In this document: positions 53,845-60,658 of the stretch, piece after piece
Layout: every line of letters begins with the position of its first letter
How positions within the stretch are numbered: the first letter of the stretch is position 1
Notes under the pieces: model-generated
Database searches by the model: none
What the model saw: the letters and a program-made list of their open reading frames with translations, nothing else
What the model was told of the DNA's origin: nothing
Assembly (NCBI GenBank): GCA_963809695.1
Contig: CAWEKI010000008.1
Location: forward strand, 1 to 64,000
Reading direction: 5' to 3'
Length of the DNA stretch: 64,000 bases
DNA from: JAGDMJ01 sp963809695
Lineage (GTDB): Bacteria; Bacteroidota; Ignavibacteria; UBA10030; UBA6906
Program-made: the position numbers and the translations under genes

Positions 53845-54707
53845 CCGCATCGAAGCTCCGGGACATCTACCGGGACAAAGACAAGCTCTGGCTCTGCATC
53901 TGGATCTCGGGACTGCTGGCGCTCTTGTTGTGGGACGTGCTGTTCCTCAACGCGCCGGCGCTTGCGCGGATCGAAGCTGCATTCGTGAACACCCTCTATG
54001 CTGGCGCCCTGGTGGTTCTCTTCTCGCTGGTGTTCGGATGGGCAGCCGGCGTGGGGCTGCATTTCCTGGACCAGGCACCCCGCCGGATCCCGTACATCGT
54101 GCTGACATTCTTCCTCAACGTGATCCGTTCCATTCCACAGATCGTTGGCATTCTCATCGGGTACGTGGTCGTCACCTTCTTCATCGAGCAGGAGATCCTG
54201 CAGAACCAGTACCTCCAGCTCTTCTGGATGTCGTTCGTGATCAGCCTGTTTGTGTTTCTCGAAGTGGTGGACCTGGTCCGGGACCGCATCAGGTATTTCG
54301 GTACGCTGGACTTCTACCCGGCGATGCTCTGCTGCGGCATCCGGGAGAGCAGGATCGTCAACGTGGAAGTGCTCTGGAAAAACAGCCGCGCCCACCTGAT
54401 CCACAAGCTCATTGCGATCTTTGGCTCGGCGATCTTTCTCCAGTGCAGCATCGATTTCATCATCTCCGTGGGGCTCTCTACCGATGTGAGCTCAAGCAAT
54501 TTCCCTGTGACTCTCGGCAGCCTGCTTGCCAAAATGGATAGCAAGCAGGATATTCTCGCGATCGGCTCGGTGTTCGGAGATATCGGCTTGCTCGGGAGAT
54601 TGTTCACGGAACACCTGCAGGGCGTGAGCGTGGCGGTGGTGATCGTGTTCACGCTCCTGTGCGTCTACCAGATCTCGAACGGTTTTGTCAAACGGAATTC
54701 CTTGTGA
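53841..54707 (+). CDS. ABC permease, second subunit (DppC-like position)
   Basis: 288 residues with six membrane helices. FVNTLYAGALVVLFSLVFGWAAG is the start of the transport core; RYFGTLDFYPAMLCCGIRESRIVNVEVLWKNSRAHLIHK corresponds to the EAA-like docking loop, and ISVGLSTDVSS to the following helix in DppC-type proteins. The N-terminal about 45 residues are short, charged and then hydrophobic. It overlaps the first permease by four bases and is followed by the double ATPase after six bases. The weak similarity to classical DppC suggests a distant branch. Confidence 0.7.
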   Translation: MTASKLRDIYRDKDKLWLCIWISGLLALLLWDVLFLNAPALARIEAAFVNTLYAGALVVLFSLVFGWAAGVGLHFLDQAPRRIPYIVLTFFLNVIRSIPQIVGILIGYVVVTFFIEQEILQNQYLQLFWMSFVISLFVFLEVVDLVRDRIRYFGTLDFYPAMLCCGIRESRIVNVEVLWKNSRAHLIHKLIAIFGSAIFLQCSIDFIISVGLSTDVSSSNFPVTLGSLLAKMDSKQDILAIGSVFGDIGLLGRLFTEHLQGVSVAVVIVFTLLCVYQISNGFVKRNSL

Positions 54708-54713
54708 CCATCC

Positions 54714-56225
54714 GTGTCTGAACTCATCTTCACCATACGCATCGCTGCCGGCGGCAGAGCCCTGGTGGACATCGGCCGCTTCAAGATCCAGGAGAATGCC
54801 GTGACATTCCTGTTCGGCGAGTCCGGGATCGGGAAGTCGCTCATATCGCGGGCGCTGTTCGGGCTGCTTGCTCCCGAGGAGTATGCGATCACGGTGAACG
54901 GCGAGCCGTATGAGCGCTACCTGTGCGGCCCGTGGCCGGCGTCGTTTCAACAGAACGGCTTCTTTGTTTTTCAGGAGCCTTCCACACATCTCAATCCTCT
55001 TCTCACGATCGGAAACCAGCTGCACGAAGGGAGCCTCGCGAATGCGCCGGATGAATCGTCTGTGCTCGGGCATCTCTGGAGCGGAACCGACGACAAGACC
55101 ATCCGCGGCCTCCTGGAGGTTTTTCCTAAACCCTACCGCCCAAGCGGGGGGGAAAAACAGCGGATCCTGCTGGTGATGGCATTCAAAAAGCTGGACATGA
55201 TGCTCGCGGGCAAGCGGCCGGAGCGCCCCCCGCTCTTCGTGTTTGACGAGCCCACCGGGAGCCTGGATAACCGTTTCCGCGACCTTTTCCTGTCTATGCT
55301 ATTCGCCAGGTTCAGGCGCCAGCCCTTCACCGTTCTCCTGATCAGCCACGACTATTCCATGATCAGCCATGTCCAGAAGACGTACGCTGATCTTACCGGA
55401 GGAATCTCGTACAAGGAACTGGTGTCCCATGGCGGGGTTCTGGCGCTGCAGGATTTTCTTCCGGAGACCTATCTCGACTGGCTTGAGAAGCAGCGGCCGG
55501 CTCCGCCCGTCCGGGGTCCGGCATCCGACGCTCAACCCATTGTCACTGTGGAGAGCAGGGTGGAGGTGTTCGGGCGATCATTGGTCGTCACGAGAGATAA
55601 GGAGGGGAGACAGGAAGTTCCGCTGGAAATCCGGCGCGGGAGCATGGTATATCTGAAAGCTCCAAGCGGTACCGGGAAGACTACAATAGTGAAGCTCATG
55701 ATGGGGCTGGCTTCGGGGAACCGGTTCCGCATGACTCTTGGCGGTACACCGGTGAGCGAAAGCGCGCCACGAAAATTGTGGCAGGACCGGATCTGGGGGA
55801 AGAGAATGACGATGGTCTTCCAGCATGCCGACGAAGCGCTCAACCCGCATTCGACGGTCGAGGAGACATTTTCCGGGCTGCCGTCGCGGACGAAGCAATC
55901 ACGGGAAGACGTCGTGCGGACGCTGCGGGAGTTGTTCGATCCGGAGGACGTCACAGCTGACTTATTGAAAAAAGAAGTTCGTCTTCTAAGCGGCGGACAG
56001 AAGCAGCGGCTGGATCTCCTGCGAGGATTGTTCCTCGACACGGACGTGCTGATCGTGGACGAGCCGCTCAACGGCCTGGATTTCGAGAGCACGACGAAGG
56101 TGATCGCGATGCTGCAGAAGAAGCAGCAAGCCGGGAAGGGGATTTTGCTGATTTCGCACAATGAGGAGATCTTTGACCGGCAGGTACCAGAGGAAAATGT
56201 GTATTATTTGAAGGTGGGGTCGTAA
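54714..56225 (+). CDS. Fused double ABC ATPase of the operon
   Basis: 503 residues, GTG start, two ABC nucleotide-binding domains in one chain. Half 1: Walker A FGESGIGKSLI (residues 34-44), Q-loop FVFQEPSTHLNP, signature PSGGEKQR, Walker B LFVFDEPTGSLD, His in LLISHD. Half 2: Walker A APSGTGKTTIV, Q-loop FQHADEALNP, signature LSGGQKQR, Walker B VLIVDEPLNGLD, His in LLISHNEE. Both sites look competent. Fused peptide-type ATPases (YejF/YddO-like) are known, usually about 530 residues. Half 2 includes EALNPHSTVEETF, typical of DppF/OppF. It completes an importer-like system with two permeases and tethered binding protein. Confidence 0.88.
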   Translation: MSELIFTIRIAAGGRALVDIGRFKIQENAVTFLFGESGIGKSLISRALFGLLAPEEYAITVNGEPYERYLCGPWPASFQQNGFFVFQEPSTHLNPLLTIGNQLHEGSLANAPDESSVLGHLWSGTDDKTIRGLLEVFPKPYRPSGGEKQRILLVMAFKKLDMMLAGKRPERPPLFVFDEPTGSLDNRFRDLFLSMLFARFRRQPFTVLLISHDYSMISHVQKTYADLTGGISYKELVSHGGVLALQDFLPETYLDWLEKQRPAPPVRGPASDAQPIVTVESRVEVFGRSLVVTRDKEGRQEVPLEIRRGSMVYLKAPSGTGKTTIVKLMMGLASGNRFRMTLGGTPVSESAPRKLWQDRIWGKRMTMVFQHADEALNPHSTVEETFSGLPSRTKQSREDVVRTLRELFDPEDVTADLLKKEVRLLSGGQKQRLDLLRGLFLDTDVLIVDEPLNGLDFESTTKVIAMLQKKQQAGKGILLISHNEEIFDRQVPEENVYYLKVGS

Positions 56226-56253
56226 AAACGGCGTCGTCGTTGTAATACATAAA

Positions 56254-56287
56254 GGAGGGAATAGGGTGTAGGGTATAGGGAATAGAG
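56254..56287 (+). repeat. G-rich array left of the four-helix-bundle gene
   Basis: GGAGGGAATAGGGTGTAGGG and a further TATAGGGAATAGAG give at least four G3 runs with 4-base spacers on the plus strand, a canonical quadruplex pattern. It starts 28 bp after the ATPase stop and lies 30 bp before the next gene. It is an inverted relative of the array at 56681-56723. Confidence 0.8.
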
Positions 56288-56316
56288 ACAACCCGACGAC
56301 GAAAGGAGCGGCACCG

Positions 56317-56697
56317 ATGACACCTTCTGATGAAGTCAAGTCCTACAGAGATCTCCTGGTCTGGAAAGCGGGAATGCAACTCGCGGTTTCATGTTATCGC
56401 ATCACGGGCAAGTTCCCACGCTATGAGCTCTTCGGGCTGACGGCCCAAATGCGGAGAGCGGCTGTCTCAATTCCCTCGAACCTTGCCGAAGGGCACAACC
56501 GCTCTCATAGAAAGGAATTTCTGCAGTTTGTCTCTGTGGCCAAGGGCTCCCTGGGTGAATTAGAAACCCAGATGACGTTGGCTGTCCACATCGGGTATCT
56601 TGAGGCCACGGAAGTGGCGCCCTTTTTTGCAGGGTGCGAGGAACTGGGCAAAATGCTCACTGGCCTTAAGCATTCACTCACCCTCTCCTCCCACTAA
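56317..56697 (+). CDS. Four-helix-bundle protein, S23/IVS (TIGR02436) family
   Basis: 126 residues, full length for the family first noted in intervening sequences of 23S rRNA genes and related in fold to Avd of diversity-generating retroelements. Signature segments are YRDLLVWKAGMQLAVSCYR, FGLTAQMRRAAVSIPSNLAEGH, RKEFLQFVSVAKGSLGELET and a final helix EELGKMLTGLKHSL. Conserved basic residues on one face suggest nucleic-acid binding; Avd-type proteins form pentameric barrels. The ATG has AAAGGAG at good spacing. No rRNA gene, reverse transcriptase or variable repeat is nearby. The gene is bracketed by G-rich arrays in inverted orientation, the right one overlapping its stop codon region, so gene plus arrays look like one unit. 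Confidence 0.9.
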   Translation: MTPSDEVKSYRDLLVWKAGMQLAVSCYRITGKFPRYELFGLTAQMRRAAVSIPSNLAEGHNRSHRKEFLQFVSVAKGSLGELETQMTLAVHIGYLEATEVAPFFAGCEELGKMLTGLKHSLTLSSH

Positions 56698-56723
56698 CCC
56701 CCATTCCCCATGCCCTATTCCCT
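56681..56723 (-). repeat. G-rich array (minus strand) at the end of the four-helix-bundle gene
   Basis: Read on the minus strand: AGGGAATAGGGCATGGGG, then AATGGGGGTTAGTGGGAGG. It contains five G-runs spaced by 3-5 bases. AGGGAATAGGG is shared with the left array, and GGGGTTAGTG with the cassettes in two T9SS domains. It overlaps the last codons and stop of the four-helix-bundle gene. Confidence 0.8.
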
Positions 56724-56740
56724 TTCAGAGCTCTGCGAAA

Positions 56741-57289
56741 ATGTCTGATCTCATCTGCTTTTTCGTAGCTACTGCGGTTCTTGTCTACATCTCAAGAGCC
56801 TCATTACTCCACCCACTCTCCCACGGTTTCTACCGCTTTTTCGCCTGGGAATGCATCCTGATTCTTTTCCTGTTGGACTATCGACGCTGGTTTGAAGACC
56901 CTCTTGCGCTGCACCAGATCCTTTCCTGGACTCTATTGATCATATCTTTGTTTCTTGTGCTGCCCGGTGTGAGGCTTCTGCACCAGAAAGGAATGGCGAA
57001 TGAGCAGCAGCGTTCCGAGCCTCTCTTGGGATTTGAGAAGACAACGGTTCTCGTGACCGACGGGGTGTATCACTATATTCGTCATCCGCTGTACAGCTCA
57101 CTGTTATTCCTGACCTGGGGAATATTCTTCAAGGATCCTTCTCCGTTCGGGGTGCTTCTGGGTCTCGCGGCCACCATGTTCCTGATTCTCACCGCACGTG
57201 CAGAGGAGCGGGAGGACATCAGCTATTTCGGAGAAGCCTATCGGGAGTATATGCAACGGACGAAAATGTTTGTCCCGTATGTTCTGTAG
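56741..57289 (+). CDS. Isoprenylcysteine methyltransferase (ICMT/PEMT)-like membrane protein
   Basis: 182 residues with five membrane helices. The C-terminal part carries the family motif region LVTDGVYHYIRHPLYSSLLFL and AEEREDISYFGEAYREYMQRT, which in ICMT/PEMT enzymes binds SAM at the membrane surface. It probably methylates a lipid or a small hydrophobic substrate; the target is unknown. The ATG at 56741 has no strong ribosome site. A palindrome begins within its stop codon. Confidence 0.8.
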   Translation: MSDLICFFVATAVLVYISRASLLHPLSHGFYRFFAWECILILFLLDYRRWFEDPLALHQILSWTLLIISLFLVLPGVRLLHQKGMANEQQRSEPLLGFEKTTVLVTDGVYHYIRHPLYSSLLFLTWGIFFKDPSPFGVLLGLAATMFLILTARAEEREDISYFGEAYREYMQRTKMFVPYVL

Positions 57290-57309
57290 GACGGGAGTCC
57301 CGCCCTACA
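57285..57309. repeat. Palindrome overlapping the stop codon (TGTAGG...CCTACA)
   Basis: TGTAGG (57285-57290) pairs with CCTACA (57304-57309), and CGGG with CCCG inside, loop AGT; one A/C mismatch. TTT follows weakly. Such TGTAGG-CGGG-CCCG-CCTACA palindromes occur as dispersed repeats in many bacteria. It may also act as a 3' mRNA end. Confidence 0.65.
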
Positions 57310-57360
57310 TTTCGTCTGGAGATGATCAATATGGAACCTCGCTGGTTGGTCCACGCAAAA

Positions 57361-57395
57361 AAGGGAATATGGTCTTGGGTGTAGGGGATAGAGAG
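57361..57395 (+). repeat. Solo G-rich array downstream of the ICMT-like gene
   Basis: AAGGGAATATGG, GGGTGTAGGGGATAGAG: shares AGGGAATA, GGGTGTAGGG and ATAGAG with the array at 56254-56287, in the same orientation but with no four-helix-bundle gene beside it. Confidence 0.65.
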
Positions 57396-57792
57396 CGTTC
57401 ACGGTTCGATATGACCCCCTGAGCGATTGGTGATCCGAGAACCGTGACCTGAGGACACCGACCGGGGAATGACGAACCCATTGCTCTTGTTGTTCCACAT
57501 CATTGACATTAGGAGCACGTTGAACTATATTTAATCAATGTTGTCGAGAATTCCTCACCATCGCGAGTCACTCCTGTGTCTTCCCCCGACTCGTCCCGTT
57601 CACTGTCATCTTGAATTCCCAAAACTGTGCTGGGCTTTGATGTTCCGCTCGACGCACAGGTGAGCCTATTCGAGTTTGATCTGCTTCACGGGGAGGTGGG
57701 ATTTCTTCTGGGGGGAAACGAAGATATTGGGAAGTGAGGCAGCACCCGGCTCGATCCAAATATATCGACATGTTCCATTCAGGAAGCAGCAC
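57396..57792. other. Long leader region without a gene
   Basis: About 400 bp without a convincing gene. An 8-bp inverted repeat (CACGGTTC/GAACCGTG, about 57401-57450) lies near its left end. It contains a near-consensus promoter at 57503 and then about 255 bp of untranslated sequence before the next ATG. Confidence 0.4.
57503..57531 (+). promoter_or_regulatory. Near-consensus sigma70-type promoter
   Basis: TTGACA at 57503-57508, 17-bp spacer, TATATT at 57526-57531. The next gene begins at 57793, so transcription from here would give a leader of about 250 nt. Confidence 0.55.
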
Positions 57793-58200
57793 ATGACCAG
57801 ATTCGTTGTTGCCATATTTCTCCTCGTCCCCCTGACTCTCTTCTCTCAGACTGGCTCTATCCGCGGGCAAGTGACTGATGCCCGGACGGGTGAGCCGCTG
57901 GTTGGAGCGAACATCATTGTCGTAGGATCAAAACCGGGGCACGGGGCTGCCTCGGATATGAACGGCATGTTTCTCATTCACAAAATCCCCCAGGGCGAAT
58001 ACGTGCTGAGAGCTTTCTACCTCGGTTATCAGACCATGACGATCCGCGAGGTCAAGGTCAGCACGGGACAGACGACGGAAGCGAGTTTCCCCATGCGCGC
58101 CGAGGGAGATTCGGAGCCGGTGACTGAGAAAAGTGGTGAGAGCGCAGTTGTCGACGAGGATACAACGAACCAGCCGGCCGCCGGGACAGCGAAACAGTAG
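57793..58200 (+). CDS. Secreted carboxypeptidase-like regulatory (CarboxypepD_reg) domain protein
   Basis: 135 residues. Signal peptide MTRFVVAIFLLVPLTLFSQ, then a single beta-sandwich of the CarboxypepD_reg-like type: GSIRGQVTDARTGEPLVGANIIVVG, GAASDMNGMFLIHKIPQGEYVLRAFYLGYQTM. In FCB bacteria this domain is normally the N-terminal module of SusC/TonB-dependent receptors; here it stands alone, followed by an acidic, disordered tail (EGDSEPVTEKSGE). It may be a periplasmic or surface binding module. AGGAAGC precedes the ATG. Confidence 0.78.
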   Translation: MTRFVVAIFLLVPLTLFSQTGSIRGQVTDARTGEPLVGANIIVVGSKPGHGAASDMNGMFLIHKIPQGEYVLRAFYLGYQTMTIREVKVSTGQTTEASFPMRAEGDSEPVTEKSGESAVVDEDTTNQPAAGTAKQ

Positions 58201-58260
58201 GTTCTTGTGGGCATCGGCAGCACCGAGCCGAGCCCTCTATAGCGGAAAGGAAACAGCGCC

Positions 58261-59019
58261 GTGAAACAATGGTACGAATCGCTCTTCGAGAACTTCGCGA
58301 AGAAATATGACCAGGAAGGTTTTACTCAGGGGACGATCGGAGAGTGCGATTTCATTGAAAGAGAAATCAATTGCGACAAGACCTTCAGGATTCTGGACAT
58401 CGGTTGCGGGACCGGACGGCATTCCATCGAGCTGGCACGGAGAGGATACGACGTCGTCGGAGTTGATCTATCGGAATCGCAACTTGCCCTTGCTAAAGAA
58501 AAGGCCGCAGACCAGGGAGTGCATGTCGTCTTCCGGCGGTGCGATGCAAGAGATCTTCCTTTCTCGCAAGAATTTGATCTTGTCATCATGCTCTGTGAGG
58601 GGGCTTTCCCGTTGATGGAAACCGATGAGATGAATTTCCAGATTCTGCAGAACGCCGCGAAGGCGTTGAAGCCGAAAGGAAAGCTGATTTTCACGACGCT
58701 GAACGGGCTCTTTCCCCTCTTTCATTCCGTTAAGGATTTCATAAATTCGGGAACGAAAGAGGGCGAGACGACCGACAGCACAACGTCGTTCGACCTGATG
58801 ACGTTCCGGGATCACAGTACAGTCCGACTGGAGGATGATCTCGGCACTGTGAAGAAGCTGAGCTGCAATGAGCGGTATTACGTTCCGTCAGAGATTACCT
58901 GGCTGCTGAAATCTCTTGGGTTCAAAACCGTCAGCATAATCGGAGCTAAACTCGGAGCGTTCAGCCGTACGGACAAGCTGGCCACTGCGGATTTTGAGAT
59001 GCTGGTGATTGCCGTATAG
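58261..59019 (+). CDS. Class I SAM-dependent methyltransferase
   Basis: 252 residues, GTG start with GGAAAGGA upstream. SAM motif I LDIGCGTGRHSIELARRG (from about residue 43), motif II VVGVDLSESQL and motif III/IV FDLVIMLCEGAFPLMETDE are complete. The C-terminal half includes TFDLMTFRD-like segments of a substrate lid. It belongs to the methyltransferase 11/25 group acting on small molecules; the substrate is not visible. Cytoplasmic. It lies 60 bp after the CarboxypepD_reg gene. Confidence 0.88.
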   Translation: MKQWYESLFENFAKKYDQEGFTQGTIGECDFIEREINCDKTFRILDIGCGTGRHSIELARRGYDVVGVDLSESQLALAKEKAADQGVHVVFRRCDARDLPFSQEFDLVIMLCEGAFPLMETDEMNFQILQNAAKALKPKGKLIFTTLNGLFPLFHSVKDFINSGTKEGETTDSTTSFDLMTFRDHSTVRLEDDLGTVKKLSCNERYYVPSEITWLLKSLGFKTVSIIGAKLGAFSRTDKLATADFEMLVIAV

Positions 59020-59057
59020 GGGCTGTCAAGACCATTGATCTGCTGAAGGTGCGGACG

Positions 59058-59555
59058 ATGCGAAGAACATTCCTCTTCTTGTTGCCCTTACTCCTGATAA
59101 GTTGCAGCGATGCGGGATCTCCGTCTGCAGGAGGGGAATTCGCCATCTACACGCTGCAGGATGGAACAATTGACCCCAGGAGTGTGCTTTCATATCCCAA
59201 GGAGGCCCTCCAGCTTAACACAGCCCCATTTCTGAGAGCGTCCGATCTGAAATGGTATTCCTGGTCCACCCATGCATTTGAGTTGAAGCCAGAGGTGAAT
59301 GCTCGTTGGGAGGAGTTCCGAAGGACGGGAGGAAGCCCGGCGGGAGTACCGTTCGTTGTGACTGTTGGAAGAGAACGTATCTACGTAGGTACCTTCTGGT
59401 GGGGGTACTCATCCCAGATGCCCCCTCAATGTGCCGTCATCCAGGTTCTCGGGCCAGCCCCTATGAGGATTCTCTTGTCGAATGGTGCCGCAGACTACAG
59501 AGGCGATGAGAGAATTCGCGCGGCGTTGACGGCGTCCGGGGTTCTGGTGGAGTAA
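59058..59555 (+). CDS. Small lipoprotein, unknown function
   Basis: 165 residues with a lipoprotein leader (MRRTFLFLLPLLLISC). The mature part is a compact alpha/beta domain without recognised motifs: FAIYTLQDGTID, LRASDLKWYSWSTHAFEL, GVPFVVTVGRERIYVGTFWWG. It may be an FCB-specific hypothetical lipoprotein. I prefer the ATG at 59058 to a GTG at 59049. A terminator-like hairpin lies about 110 bp downstream. Confidence 0.7.
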   Translation: MRRTFLFLLPLLLISCSDAGSPSAGGEFAIYTLQDGTIDPRSVLSYPKEALQLNTAPFLRASDLKWYSWSTHAFELKPEVNARWEEFRRTGGSPAGVPFVVTVGRERIYVGTFWWGYSSQMPPQCAVIQVLGPAPMRILLSNGAADYRGDERIRAALTASGVLVE

Positions 59556-59667
59556 TACCAAAATCCTAGTTTTTTTGTTGCCTTTCTTCCTTTCCTACTG
59601 TATTTTACCTATTGAGTTCTAGTTTCACCAGCCGATCTTTCAAATTTCTGCCATTTTCGCGTCCTGG

Positions 59668-59710
59668 TGCCATTCAACCGGCACTGGGGTTGAGGGGATG
59701 GCATTTTTTT
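59668..59710 (+). terminator. Rho-independent terminator before the DUF362 gene
   Basis: TGCCAT and CAACC pair with GGTTG and ATGGCA (with a bulge of T opposite AGGGG), followed by seven T. It lies directly upstream of the DUF362 gene, so it ends the transcript from the left or attenuates expression of the next operon. Confidence 0.6.
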
Positions 59711-59730
59711 GTTGTCAATTCGGGGGTTTC

Positions 59731-60654
59731 ATGGATAGAAGGGAATTCATCCGGAAGAGCATAGGTGGAGGCATCGTTGCGGGTTCGGCACTCGCCTTCG
59801 GTAGTTACGGCAAGATGCTTGCTGCATCGCCGGCATCGCGCCCGGGTTCCTACGATCTCGTGGCGGTGAAGGGAGGCGAGCCGGATGCCATGTTCGACAG
59901 CGCGATCGAGGCAATGGGTGGGCTCGGGAGGTTCGTGAAGAAAGGGCAGAAGGTCCTCGTGAAGCCCAACATCGGCTGGGATGTAACACCTGAAAGGGGA
60001 GGGAACACGCACCCCAAGCTGGTCTCGCGACTTATCCAGCACTGCATGAATGCCGGCGCGAAAGAGGTCTATGTGTTCGACCACACCTGCGACAACTGGA
60101 TCAAGACCTATAAGAACAGCGGCATTGAAAAGGCAGTCAAGGATGCCGGCGGGAAGATCGTCTCGGGCGAGAGCGAAAGCTACTATCATGATGTGGACCT
60201 CCCGAGGGGAAAACGACTGACCAAAGCGAAGGTCCATGAGCTCCTTCTTGGCGCCGATGTCTTCATCAACGTTCCCATCCTCAAACACCACTCTTCCTCG
60301 AGAATCACGATCGGGCTGAAGAACTCCATGGGTGTTGTGTGGGACCGCGGATACTGGCATCAGAACGATCTGCACCAATGCATCGCGGACTTCGGAACGT
60401 ACCGCAGGCCCGACTTGACTGTTGTCGACGCGTACTACGTCATGAAGCAGAACGGCCCGCGGGGCGTCTCTCTGAGCGACGTATTGACGATGAAGTCGCA
60501 GATCGTCGCAACCGATCCCGTGGCAGCAGATGCCGCGGCGGCGAAAATCTATGGCGTTGACCCGCGTGACATTCCCCATATTGCCTATGCGGAGCAAATG
60601 GGGCTGGGCAAGACAGCGCTCGAAACGCTGAACATCAAGAGGATAATACTGTAG
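59731..60654 (+). CDS. DUF362 protein with Tat-type leader
   Basis: 307 residues. The N-terminus MDRREFIRKSIGGGIVAGSALAFG is a twin-arginine leader, so the protein should be exported folded, often with a cofactor. The DUF362 domain shows VLVKPNIGWDVTPERGGNTHP, VFINVPILKHHSSSRITIGLKNSMGV and ATDPVAADAAAAKIYG. DUF362 proteins are frequently associated with iron-sulphur proteins, but their reaction is unknown. The polyferredoxin gene follows after 4 bp, so the two are probably one operon and may form a membrane-bound redox complex. I start at the ATG at 59731 because the Tat leader begins there. Confidence 0.83.
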   Translation: MDRREFIRKSIGGGIVAGSALAFGSYGKMLAASPASRPGSYDLVAVKGGEPDAMFDSAIEAMGGLGRFVKKGQKVLVKPNIGWDVTPERGGNTHPKLVSRLIQHCMNAGAKEVYVFDHTCDNWIKTYKNSGIEKAVKDAGGKIVSGESESYYHDVDLPRGKRLTKAKVHELLLGADVFINVPILKHHSSSRITIGLKNSMGVVWDRGYWHQNDLHQCIADFGTYRRPDLTVVDAYYVMKQNGPRGVSLSDVLTMKSQIVATDPVAADAAAAKIYGVDPRDIPHIAYAEQMGLGKTALETLNIKRIIL

Positions 60655-60658
60655 GCGG

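Noticed and set aside
56317..56697. A diversity-generating retroelement around the Avd-like gene
   Set aside because: No reverse transcriptase, template repeat or C-type lectin target is visible in the window.
57568..57870. 100-residue minus-strand ORF overlapping the CarboxypepD_reg gene start
   Set aside because: Low-complexity, basic/Pro-rich sequence, no ribosome site, antisense to a well-supported gene.
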